From positions 1 to 5,645 of the forward strand of contig JAITVE010000413.1 of NCBI GenBank assembly GCA_031285975.1: a stretch of DNA of 5,645 bases, read 5' to 3'. The notes beneath the pieces were generated by a model, which worked only from the letters and a program-made list of their open reading frames with translations, made no database searches and was not told the origin of the DNA. Position 1 is the first letter of the stretch. Each line of letters begins with the position of its first letter. Shown here piece by piece: positions 1-5,645 of the stretch. This DNA is from Candidatus Adiutrix sp. (lineage in GTDB: Bacteria; Desulfobacterota; Desulfarculia; Adiutricales; Adiutricaceae). A program made the position numbers and the translations under genes.

Positions 1-12
1 GCCCGGCGCGCG

Positions 13-61
13 AAAAAAACACCGGCGGCCCAGGATGTGGTGTTCCTGAGCCGCCGTGTTT
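13..61 (-). terminator. Rho-independent terminator of clpB
   Basis: On the minus strand the hairpin begins 14 nt after the clpB stop codon. In plus coordinates, 17-22 pairs with 56-61, 24-29 (GGCGGC) with 50-55 (GCCGCC), and 31-35 with 44-48. There is one bulge at C23, one C30/A49 mismatch and an 8-nt loop at 36-43. The minus-strand transcript then runs into a U tract (plus-strand A's at 13-19). Long GC-rich stem plus U tract directly after the stop is the standard intrinsic-terminator form. The plus-strand side has only a weak T run, so it probably works in one direction. Confidence 0.88.
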
Positions 62-75
62 CTATATATCCACAA

Positions 76-2736
76 TTACTGGATAAGCCTGGGCGCGTCG
101 GCGAAGTCGTCGTCTTCGGGGGCTTCCGGGCCGCCCCCTGCTCCCTCCCCTGCCCCGCCGCCGAGGCCAATGAAGATCAGGCCGTCCCCAGCCGGGTTGA
201 CGGCGACTTCCAGCAGTTGCCCGTCGATAATGTCGCCGCTCAGGATGCCCATGGCCAGGGGATCCATCAACTGGGTCTGGATGGCCCGTTGCAGGGGCCG
301 GGCCCCGTAGACATTGTCGAAGCCGGAGCGGGCCAGGAAGCGGACGGCTTCCGGCGACAGGCGCAGCGTCAGCTTGCGCTCGGCCAGCCGTTTGGCCAGG
401 ATAGCCACCTGGATTTCGACGATGCGCTCAATTTCCGCTTCGCTCAGGGCGTGGAAGATGACGGCATCGTCCACCCGGTTCAGGAATTCCGGCCTGAAAT
501 GGCCGCGCAGGGCCTCCATCACCCGGCCGTGCATGGCTTCCGGCTCACGCCCGGCAGCGTCCACGATGAACTGCGAGCCGATGTTGGAGGTCATGACCAC
601 CACCGTGTTTTTGAAATCAACGGTGCGGCCCTGGCCGTCGGTGAGGCGGCCGTCGTCCAAAAGTTGTAGCAGAATGTTAAAAACCTCGGGGTGGGCCTTT
701 TCGATTTCATCGAAGAGGATCACGCTGTAGGGCTTGCGGCGCACGGCTTCGGTGAGGTAGCCGCCCTCTTCGTAGCCCACGTAGCCCGGAGGCGCCCCGA
801 TGAGCCGGGCCACGGTGTGCTTTTCCATGAATTCGCTCATGTCCAGGCGAATCATGGCGCTTTCATCATCGAACAAAAATTCCGCCAAAGCCTTGCCCAA
901 CTCGGTTTTGCCCACGCCGGTGGGGCCCAGGAAAATGAACGAGCCGATGGGGCGGCCTGGGTCGCCGATGCCCGCCCGGGCCCGGCGCACGGCCCGCGAG
1001 ACGGCCGCTATGGCCTCCTTTTGGCCCACCACCCGAGCCGCCAGGCGTTCTTCCATCTTGACCAGCTTTTCCCGCTCCCCTTCCAAGAGACGGTTGACGG
1101 GAATGCCCGTCCACTTGGCCACGATTTCGGCGATGTCGTCCGCGTCCACTTCCTCGCGGATCAGGCCAGCGGAATTTTCCGCGCCCAACGTCTCCAACTC
1201 CTTATTCAGGGCGGGCAAGCGGCCATATTGCAATTCGGCGGCGCGGGCCAGGTCGCCGTCCCGCTGGGCGGCTTCAAATTCCGAGCGGGCGGCCTCTATT
1301 TCTTCCTTGAGGGCCGCCGCGCGGGTGACCACGCTTTTGTCTTCCTGCCACTGGCGGGTCATGGCCTCTTCCTTGACCCGCAAGGCTTCCAGTTCTTTTT
1401 CCAGCTTGGCAAGGCGGTCTTGCGCGCCCCGGTCGTGCTCCTTTTTCAAGGCTTCGCGCTCCACGGAGAGGGTCAAGACGCGCCGCTTGATTTCGTCCAG
1501 TTCCGAGGGCAGGCTGTCGATTTCCATACGCAGGCGGCTGGCCGCTTCGTCAATCAAATCAATGGCCTTGTCCGGCAGGAAGCGGTCGGTGATGTAGCGG
1601 TGCGACAGGGTCGCGGCGGCCACCAGGGCGCTGTCCTTGATGCCCACTTTGTGGTGCACTTCGTAGCGTTCCTTCAAGCCGCGCAGAATGCTGACGCTGT
1701 CCTCCACCGAGGGCTCGGGCACTAGCACGGGCGCGAAACGGCGTTCCAGGGCCGGGTCTTTTTCAATATTTTTGCGGTACTCGCCGATGGTGGTGGCCCC
1801 CACGCAGCGCAGTTCCCCGCGGGCCAGGGGCGGCTTGAGCATATTGCCCGCGTCCATGGAGCCCTCGGACTTGCCCGCCCCCACCAGGGTGTGCATTTCG
1901 TCGATGAACAGGACGATCTCACCGTTGGAGGACTCCACCTCTTTGATGACCGATTTCAGCCTCTCCTCGAACTCGCCCCGGAACTTGGCCCCGGCCACCA
2001 GCGCCCCCATGTCCAGCGACAGGATACGCTTATTTTTCAACGACTCCGGCACGTCGCCCGAGACAATGCGCCGGGCCAGGCCCTCGACGATGGCCGTTTT
2101 GCCCACGCCTGGCTCACCAATGAGCACCGGGTTGTTTTTGGTGCGCCGGCTCAAGACCTGAATGACGCGGCGGATTTCCTCGTCCCGGCCAATCACCGGG
2201 TCGAGCTTTTGCCGCCGGGCCTCGTCAGTGAGGTCGCGGGTGAATTTTTGCAGGGCCTGGTATTTTTCCTCGGGATTCTGGTCGGTAACCCGCTGGCTGC
2301 CGCGCAGTTCCTGGAGCACCCGAAACACCAGGTCGCGGGTGAGGCCGTGCCCGGCGAAAATGCGGGCCGCCGGGTCGTCCTTTTTGGCCAGAACGGCCAG
2401 CAGCAGATGCTCGGTGGAGACGAACTCGTCGCGCATCTTTTCGGCCTCGGCCATGGCGATGTCCAGCACGGTTTTGAGGTCAGGCCCCACGTAGCCGGAG
2501 AGGCCCGAGCCGGATATTTTCGGGAGCTTTTCCAGTTCCTTCTCCAGGCCCTCCAGAATCAGCGCCGCCGGAGTCCCGGCCTTGGCCAGGATAGGCCGCA
2601 CAATGCCTTCCGGCTGGCTGACCAGGCTGTAGGCCAGGTGCAGGGGCGTGATTTCCTGCTGGCCCTTTTTGTCGGCCAGGCTCTGCGCGTCCGCCAAAGC
2701 TTCCTGGCTCTTTATCGTAAATTTATCGTAACGCAT
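76..2736 (-). CDS. clpB: ATP-dependent protein disaggregase ClpB (Hsp100)
   Basis: ClpB is a cytosolic hexameric AAA+ chaperone that threads aggregated proteins through its pore together with DnaK/DnaJ/GrpE. This 886-residue protein has every family hallmark in order. The N domain is about 1-148. NBD1 has Walker A GEPGVGKT (207-214), pore loop KFRGEFE (251-257), Walker B VLFIDE (275-280) and arginine pair R332/R333. A charged middle domain, probably coiled coil, spans about 405-525 and separates ClpB from ClpA/ClpC. NBD2 has Walker A GPTGVGKT (604-611), pore loop GYVGYEEGG (651-659), Walker B VILFDE (672-677), arginine finger R754 and sensor-2 GAR (811-813). The ATG at 2736 has an AGAGG ribosome site 6 nt upstream, and the N-terminus aligns with family starts. 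Oddities are P303 where most relatives have Ala (KPALARG), and a Gly-rich then acidic C-terminal extension (about 858-886). No ClpP-binding IGL/IGF loop is evident, consistent with a disaggregase. It is transcribed divergently from the copper ATPase gene. Confidence 0.98.
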   Translation of the reverse strand: MRYDKFTIKSQEALADAQSLADKKGQQEITPLHLAYSLVSQPEGIVRPILAKAGTPAALILEGLEKELEKLPKISGSGLSGYVGPDLKTVLDIAMAEAEKMRDEFVSTEHLLLAVLAKKDDPAARIFAGHGLTRDLVFRVLQELRGSQRVTDQNPEEKYQALQKFTRDLTDEARRQKLDPVIGRDEEIRRVIQVLSRRTKNNPVLIGEPGVGKTAIVEGLARRIVSGDVPESLKNKRILSLDMGALVAGAKFRGEFEERLKSVIKEVESSNGEIVLFIDEMHTLVGAGKSEGSMDAGNMLKPPLARGELRCVGATTIGEYRKNIEKDPALERRFAPVLVPEPSVEDSVSILRGLKERYEVHHKVGIKDSALVAAATLSHRYITDRFLPDKAIDLIDEAASRLRMEIDSLPSELDEIKRRVLTLSVEREALKKEHDRGAQDRLAKLEKELEALRVKEEAMTRQWQEDKSVVTRAAALKEEIEAARSEFEAAQRDGDLARAAELQYGRLPALNKELETLGAENSAGLIREEVDADDIAEIVAKWTGIPVNRLLEGEREKLVKMEERLAARVVGQKEAIAAVSRAVRRARAGIGDPGRPIGSFIFLGPTGVGKTELGKALAEFLFDDESAMIRLDMSEFMEKHTVARLIGAPPGYVGYEEGGYLTEAVRRKPYSVILFDEIEKAHPEVFNILLQLLDDGRLTDGQGRTVDFKNTVVVMTSNIGSQFIVDAAGREPEAMHGRVMEALRGHFRPEFLNRVDDAVIFHALSEAEIERIVEIQVAILAKRLAERKLTLRLSPEAVRFLARSGFDNVYGARPLQRAIQTQLMDPLAMGILSGDIIDGQLLEVAVNPAGDGLIFIGLGGGAGEGAGGGPEAPEDDDFADAPRLIQ

Positions 2737-2742
2737 AGGAAA

Positions 2743-2747
2743 CCTCT
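2743..2747 (-). promoter_or_regulatory. Ribosome binding site of clpB
   Basis: The minus strand reads AGAGG, 6 nt before the ATG at 2736-2734. This spacing supports the chosen clpB start; no competing start with a better site is visible. Confidence 0.75.
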
Positions 2748-2769
2748 ATGAAAATTTTGCACACTTCTA

Positions 2770-2798
2770 ACTGTAATGATGCCGCGAAGAACTGTCAA
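2770..2798 (-). promoter_or_regulatory. Sigma70-type promoter of clpB
   Basis: On the minus strand a perfect -35 box TTGACA (plus 2798-2793) is followed after 17 nt by TACAGT (2775-2770), a 4/6 match to the -10 consensus. Transcription would start near 2763, giving a leader of roughly 25 nt before the clpB ATG. I found no convincing sigma32 promoter (CTTGAAA with CCCCATNT at 13-15 nt) and no CIRCE element, although clpB is a heat-shock gene in many bacteria. The -35 box lies within one arm of the inverted repeat at 2793-2900. Confidence 0.6.
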
Positions 2799-2900
2799 GC
2801 CCGGCAGTGGCGGTGCAGCGACGTATGTGTTTGCCGACCAAGCCCTTTATACCGTGCCCCTATCTGCCGCTTACCCCGCTGCTTGCCACCGGGCTTCACA
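2793..2900. repeat. Long imperfect inverted repeat in the divergent control region
   Basis: The left arm is 2793-2820 and the right arm 2877-2900. The outer 12 nt, TGTCAAGCCCGG against the reverse complement TGTGAAGCCCGG, match at 11 of 12 positions. After a 3-nt insertion in the left arm, TGGC matches, and then GCAGCG matches the inner end. About 21 of 24 positions of the shorter arm pair overall, with 56 nt between the arms. The left arm carries the clpB -35 box and the right arm carries the copA -35 box. It could be a regulator site, a remnant of a small palindromic element, or an inverted duplication of promoter DNA. Function is not known. Confidence 0.6.
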
Positions 2901-2911
2901 ATGATTATACT
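2883..2911 (+). promoter_or_regulatory. Sigma70-type promoter of copA
   Basis: TTGCCA (2883-2888, 5/6 of TTGACA) is followed after exactly 17 nt by TATACT (2906-2911, 5/6 of TATAAT). Transcription would start near 2918, about 30 nt before the copA start. The spacer is the normal 17 nt, not the stretched 19-20 nt of MerR/CueR-activated promoters, and it shows no CueR-type dyad. If copper-controlled, repression (CsoR- or CopY-like) or another mechanism would fit better. No known operator motif was recognised. Confidence 0.65.
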
Positions 2912-2940
2912 TACGCAGGAAGCAAAAGTATTGCAGAAGC

Positions 2941-2945
2941 AGGAG
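2941..2945 (+). promoter_or_regulatory. Ribosome binding site that questions the copA start
   Basis: AGGAG at 2941-2945 is the only strong Shine-Dalgarno motif before copA. It is just 1 nt from the ATG at 2947, too close for normal use, but 7 nt from the in-frame GTG at 2953. The GTG may therefore be the true start, shortening the protein by two residues (beginning M-R-Q-E-H-F). Confidence 0.65.
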
Positions 2946-2946
2946 A

Positions 2947-5535
2947 ATGGCTGTGCGCCAGGAACATTTTGATATTTCAGGCATGACCTGTTCGGCGTGT
3001 TCGCGCCGGGTTCACCAGGCCGCCGCCGCTTTGGACGGGGTGCGCGAGGCGAACGTTAATTTGCTGAAGAACCGGCTGACGGTGAGCTTTGACGAGCGGG
3101 CCGTCTCCGCGAACGACGTTGCGGCGGCTGTGGAAAAGGCCGGATATGGGGCCGCGCTGCGCAACGGGCAGGCGCGGGCCATTGCCGCTCCCACGGAAGA
3201 CCCCGCAATCGCGGAACTGCGGGCCATGAAAGTGCGGCTGGGGCTGTCGTTTCTGTTCACTGTGCCGCTGTTCTATCTGGCAATGGGGCACATGGCGGGC
3301 CTGCCGCTGCCGGGCTTTTTCCTCGGGGCGCAAAACGCCGCCGCCTTTGCTTTCACGCAGCTTTTGCTGACCGTGCCGGTGGTGGCCGTCAATTTCAAAT
3401 ACTATCGGGTGGGCTTCAAAACCCTTTTCGCGGGCGCGCCGAATATGGATTCCCTCATCGCCCTGGGCTCCGGGGCGGCGGTGGTTTTCAGCGTGTACAC
3501 CGTCTACAAAATGCTCTTCGCCCTCGGAGCCCCCGCTGGCGGCGACCACTTGGCCATAGCGTATCATTACGCCGAAAGCCTGTATTTTGAATCGGCGGCC
3601 ATGATTTTGACCCTCATTACCCTGGGCAAATTTTTCGAGGCCCGGGCCAAAGGCAAAACCTCGGAAGCCCTCACCAAGCTCATGAACCTGGCCCCCAAAA
3701 CGGCCACCGTGCGGCGAGCCGGGCGGGAGGAAGAGATTCCCCTGGAAGAAGTGCGCGTCGGCGACGCCTTGGTGGTCAAGGCCGGGGCCGGGGCGCCGGT
3801 GGACGGGGTCATTATCGAGGGAGCTGGGTTTTTGGATGAATCGGCCCTCACCGGCGAGAGTCTGCCCGTGGAAAAGAAGGCCGGGGACGCGGTGACCGGG
3901 GCCACCATCAACACCGCCGGGCACTTTGTGATGCGGGCCGAGCGGGTGGGCGACGACACCACCCTGGCCCAGATAATCAAGCTGGTGGACGAGGCCACGT
4001 CCAGCCAGGCCCCCATCGCCCGGCTGGCCGACCGCATCAGCGGGGTTTTCGTGCCGGTGGTCATTGCCGTGGCCCTGGGGGCGGCGGCTGCCTGGCTGGC
4101 GCTGGGGCACGATTTGGAATTCGCCCTCACCATCGGCATTTCAGTGCTGGTCATCTCCTGCCCCTGCGCCCTGGGGCTGGCCACGCCCACGGCCATCATG
4201 GTGGGCACCGGGCGGGGGGCGGTGTTCGGCATTCTGCTGAAATCGGCCCAGGCCATTGAGACCGCCCAGAGTGTGGACACCGTGGTGCTGGACAAAACCG
4301 GCACCGTCACCGAAGGCCGCCCGGCGGTCACCGAGATTGTGCCCGCCGAGGGCCTCAGCGAGGCGGAACTGCTGGCTGCGGCCTATTCCCTGGAAAAACT
4401 CTCCGAGCATCCCCTGGGAAAAGCCATTGTCGCGGAAGCGGAAAAGCGCGGCCTGGCGGCCCGCCCGGTGGAGGATTTTGCCCAAATCCCCGGGCAGGGG
4501 CTGGCTGGAAGCCTTGACGGCCGCCGCATCCTGGCCGGGAACGCCCGCATTTTTTCAGAGGCGGCGGCGGGGCAAGCCTGGCTGGAGCAAGGGGAAGCCC
4601 TGGCCGACGAAGGCCGGACAGTGCTCTATTTCACCCGCGATAACGAGCCGCTGGGCCTCATTGCCGTGGCCGACCCCATCAAAAAAACCAGCCGCCAGGC
4701 GGTGGCCGAACTGCGGGCCCTGGGGCTGGACGTGGTGATGCTCACCGGCGACAACCGCCGCACCGCCGAGGCCGTGCGGCGGCGCCTCGGCCTGGAGCGG
4801 GCGCTGGCCGAAGTGCTGCCCCAGGACAAGGAGCGCGAAATACGGGCCTTGCAGAGCGCGGGCCGCAGAGTGGCCATGGTGGGCGACGGCGTCAACGACG
4901 CCCCGGCCCTGGCCCGGGCCGAAGTGGGCCTGGCCCTCGGCGCGGGCACGGACATTGCCATTGAGTCTGCCGACATCGTGCTCATGAAAAGCGACCCGCT
5001 GGACGTGGCCGCCGCCATTCAACTGAGCCGGGCGGTGATGCGCAACATCCGGCAAAATCTCTTCTGGGCCTTCTTTTACAACGTGGTGGGCATTCCCGTG
5101 GCCGCCGGGGTCTTTTACGGCCTCTGGGGCCTGACCTTGAGCCCCATGCTGGCGGCGGCGGCCATGAGCCTCAGTTCGGTGAGCGTGGTGTCGAACGCCC
5201 TGCGCCTACGCTCCTTCGCCCCCAGGCGGCTGACCGCTGATGAAAACATTGACGAACCGGCGGCCGGCACATGCGCCGCAAACTCTTCTGTCTCAAATAC
5301 TTCTGCAATAGAAAGGAAGCACATCATGAAAAAAAACATTCACATTGAAGGCATGAACTGCGGGCACTGCACCGCCTCGGTCGATAAAGCCCTGCGGGCC
5401 CTGGCCGGGGTCGGCGAAGTCGCGGTTGACCTGGGAACCAAAGCGGCCACGGTGGAAGCCGGGGCGGGCGTTACCGACGACGCGCTGCGGAAAGCGGTGA
5501 CGGACTTGGGGTTCAGCGTCACCGGCATAGACTGA
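2947..5535 (+). CDS. copA: Cu(+)-exporting P1B-type ATPase CopA fused to a C-terminal CopZ-like domain
   Basis: This inner-membrane pump expels cytosolic Cu(I) using ATP. The N-terminal metal-binding domain has GMTCSAC (12-18). The core follows: hydrophobic segments near 98-116, 130-150, 167-187 and 214-230; actuator TGES (302-305); two more segments with the CPC metal site (405-407); phosphorylated D449 in DKTGT; SEHPLG (486-491); GQG (516-518); TGDN (600-603); GDGVNDAP (646-653). The last two segments carry YN (711-712) and MSLSS (740-744). CPC, YN and MxxSS define the copper-specific P1B-1 class. A usual CopA with one metal-binding domain would end near residue 760. This one continues through an Ala/Ser/Asn-rich linker (about 761-793) into a second metal-binding domain with GMNCGHC (802-808), a full-length match to stand-alone CopZ. 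The 862-residue length reflects this fusion. The start is ATG 2947 or, better placed to the ribosome site, GTG 2953. It is divergent from clpB, with its own promoter. A one-base indel at the junction would separate the two parts, so the fusion should be verified. Confidence 0.95.
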   Translation: MAVRQEHFDISGMTCSACSRRVHQAAAALDGVREANVNLLKNRLTVSFDERAVSANDVAAAVEKAGYGAALRNGQARAIAAPTEDPAIAELRAMKVRLGLSFLFTVPLFYLAMGHMAGLPLPGFFLGAQNAAAFAFTQLLLTVPVVAVNFKYYRVGFKTLFAGAPNMDSLIALGSGAAVVFSVYTVYKMLFALGAPAGGDHLAIAYHYAESLYFESAAMILTLITLGKFFEARAKGKTSEALTKLMNLAPKTATVRRAGREEEIPLEEVRVGDALVVKAGAGAPVDGVIIEGAGFLDESALTGESLPVEKKAGDAVTGATINTAGHFVMRAERVGDDTTLAQIIKLVDEATSSQAPIARLADRISGVFVPVVIAVALGAAAAWLALGHDLEFALTIGISVLVISCPCALGLATPTAIMVGTGRGAVFGILLKSAQAIETAQSVDTVVLDKTGTVTEGRPAVTEIVPAEGLSEAELLAAAYSLEKLSEHPLGKAIVAEAEKRGLAARPVEDFAQIPGQGLAGSLDGRRILAGNARIFSEAAAGQAWLEQGEALADEGRTVLYFTRDNEPLGLIAVADPIKKTSRQAVAELRALGLDVVMLTGDNRRTAEAVRRRLGLERALAEVLPQDKEREIRALQSAGRRVAMVGDGVNDAPALARAEVGLALGAGTDIAIESADIVLMKSDPLDVAAAIQLSRAVMRNIRQNLFWAFFYNVVGIPVAAGVFYGLWGLTLSPMLAAAAMSLSSVSVVSNALRLRSFAPRRLTADENIDEPAAGTCAANSSVSNTSAIERKHIMKKNIHIEGMNCGHCTASVDKALRALAGVGEVAVDLGTKAATVEAGAGVTDDALRKAVTDLGFSVTGID
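5313..5317 (+). promoter_or_regulatory. Internal ribosome binding site before the CopZ domain
   Basis: AAGGA sits 8 nt before the in-frame ATG at 5326, inside the copA reading frame. The surrounding 5281-5325 is visibly less GC-rich than the flanking coding sequence and resembles an intergenic spacer. It could drive separate translation of the CopZ domain. It also lies 13 nt upstream of a slippery heptamer, close to where Shine-Dalgarno-like stimulators sit in bacterial -1 frameshift sites such as dnaX (10-14 nt). Confidence 0.6.
5326..5535 (+). CDS. copZ: Nested CopZ-like copper chaperone, probable internal start within copA
   Basis: From the in-frame ATG at 5326 the last 69 codons of copA encode a complete heavy-metal-associated domain: first beta strand KNIHIEG, the Cu(I)-binding loop GMNCGHC (domain residues 9-15), helix ASVDKALRALAGV, strand EVAVDL, strand AATVEA, second helix DDALRKAVTDLG, final strand FSVTGID. 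The family of free CopZ chaperones is about 68-70 residues long and starts the same way, so this looks like an entire copZ gene. A good AAGGA site lies 8 nt upstream. CopZ carries cytosolic Cu(I) to CopA or a copper sensor. It may be made both as the tail of CopA and as a free protein. Seen: the domain, the ATG and the ribosome site. Inferred: that internal initiation occurs. It could instead exist only as a fusion tail, or be a separate gene joined by an indel. Confidence 0.55.
   Translation: MKKNIHIEGMNCGHCTASVDKALRALAGVGEVAVDLGTKAATVEAGAGVTDDALRKAVTDLGFSVTGID
5331..5337 (+). other. Candidate -1 ribosomal frameshift (slippery) site
   Basis: A run of eight A's (5329-5336) followed by C gives the X_XXY_YYZ heptamer A_AAA_AAC in the correct phase relative to the copA frame. 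After a -1 slip the ribosome would read three more codons and stop at TGA 5346-5348. The product would be about 800 residues, CopA without the CopZ domain. An upstream Shine-Dalgarno-like AAGGA lies 13 nt away. I could not establish a clear downstream stem or pseudoknot by eye. AAA AAA AAC is also common simply as the start of a Lys-Lys-Asn N-terminus, so this is suggestive only. Confidence 0.25.
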
Positions 5536-5560
5536 GACGCGGAGGAGAAAAAGGCATGGG

Positions 5561-5578
5561 CCCCGGCCTTCGCCGGGG
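5561..5578. repeat. Short GC-rich palindrome, likely dispersed repeat unit
   Basis: CCCCGGC (5561-5567) pairs perfectly with GCCGGGG (5572-5578) around the loop CTTC, followed by TGACG. Read on the minus strand it encodes the peptide-like strings 'HPGEGRGP' and 'VTPAKAGAH', typical translations of a palindromic intergenic repeat common in many proteobacterial genomes. It begins 25 nt after the copA stop. No T run follows, so it is not a standard intrinsic terminator, though it could protect the 3' end of the mRNA. Confidence 0.55.
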
Positions 5579-5587
5579 TGACGCAGT

Positions 5588-5609
5588 GGGGGCACATTAC
5601 ATTGCCCCC
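5588..5609. repeat. Second hairpin downstream of copA
   Basis: GGGGGCA (5588-5594) pairs with TGCCCCC (5603-5609) around an 8-nt loop. No T run follows on either strand, so it is not an obvious terminator. It sits between the palindromic repeat and the partial terminator and could stabilise mRNA ends. Confidence 0.5.
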
Positions 5610-5613
5610 GAAC

Positions 5614-5645
5614 AAAAAGCCGGGCCGTCCTTCAAATTGAAGGAC
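5614..5645. terminator. Left part of a probable bidirectional intrinsic terminator, cut by the window end
   Basis: Five A's (5614-5618) precede GCCGGGCC, which leads into the palindrome GTCCTTCAAATTGAAGGAC (5627-5645, 9-nt arms around one base). If the sequence continues with GGCCCGGC and T's, this is a long GC-rich stem flanked by A's and T's that stops transcripts from both sides. It would end copA transcription and imply a convergent gene to the right. The right half lies outside the window, so this is partly inferred. Confidence 0.55.

Noticed and set aside
691..1725. Long plus-strand open frame (344 codons) opposite clpB, and others nearby (37-669, 1891-2751).
   Set aside because: They lie antisense to an unmistakable clpB, show low-complexity His/Gln/Gly/Phe-rich translations typical of GC-rich antisense frames, and match no recognisable family.
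2287..2289. Internal start for a short ClpB form, as in E. coli (GTG at about codon 149).
   Set aside because: The equivalent valine (V150) is encoded by GTT here, and no Met codon lies between residues 101 and 243, so the E. coli-type internal start is not supported.
2889..2905. CueR-type operator in the copA promoter.
   Set aside because: The spacer is 17 nt with no dyad; MerR-family copper promoters have a 19-20 nt spacer with an inverted repeat. No CsoR or CopY motif was seen either.
2748..2972. Plus-strand frame of 74 codons in the divergent region.
   Set aside because: It has no ribosome site before its ATG, covers both promoters and the inverted repeat, runs into copA in another frame, and has no recognisable domain.
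2977..4110. Minus-strand open frame of 377 codons opposite copA, and others at 3567-4331 and 4555-5055.
   Set aside because: They are antisense shadows of the copper ATPase; composition follows the codon pattern of copA and no domain is recognisable.
1..5645. CRISPR array, tRNA, rRNA, insertion sequence or phage features.
   Set aside because: No regularly spaced repeats, cloverleaf-like segments, transposase motifs or phage genes were found on either strand.

Overview
The window is GC-rich bacterial DNA with compact genes and clear Shine-Dalgarno sites. It holds two full-length, divergently transcribed stress genes. On the minus strand (76-2736) is clpB, the Hsp100 disaggregase. On the plus strand (2947-5535) is a copper-exporting P1B-type ATPase, copA, whose reading frame continues without a stop into a complete CopZ-type copper-chaperone domain. 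From general look (GC-rich, Gram-negative-like ClpB, palindromic repeat of the 'PAKAG/PGEGRGP' kind) I lean towards a proteobacterium or a Desulfovibrio-like Desulfobacterota member. This is an impression, not a demonstration.

Layout. 1-75: downstream flank of clpB with a strong intrinsic terminator. 76-2736: clpB. 2737-2946: a 210-bp divergent control region with a sigma70-type promoter for each gene and a long imperfect inverted repeat whose two arms carry the two -35 boxes. 2947-5535: copA with an N-terminal metal-binding domain, the full P1B-1 ATPase core, a roughly 33-residue AT-richer linker, then the CopZ-like domain. 5536-5645: non-coding tail with a short palindromic repeat, a second hairpin, and the left part of what looks like a bidirectional terminator cut by the window end.

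The most interesting region is the copA/copZ junction (about 5221-5348). The linker looks like a former intergenic spacer. It contains a well-placed ribosome binding site (5313-5317) and an in-frame ATG (5326) that would give a free 69-residue CopZ. The same ATG is followed by eight A's that make a classic A_AAA_AAC slippery heptamer. A -1 slip there would end translation at 5346-5348 and release CopA without its chaperone tail. One locus could therefore yield a CopA-CopZ fusion, free CopZ and possibly CopA alone. This recalls E. coli copA, where frameshifting makes a CopZ-like fragment, but with the chaperone at the opposite end.

Functionally, CopA (and CopZ) would remove or buffer cytosolic Cu(I), and ClpB would rescue aggregated proteins with DnaK. 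No copper regulator (CueR, CsoR, CopY) is in the window, and no recognisable operator for one was found.
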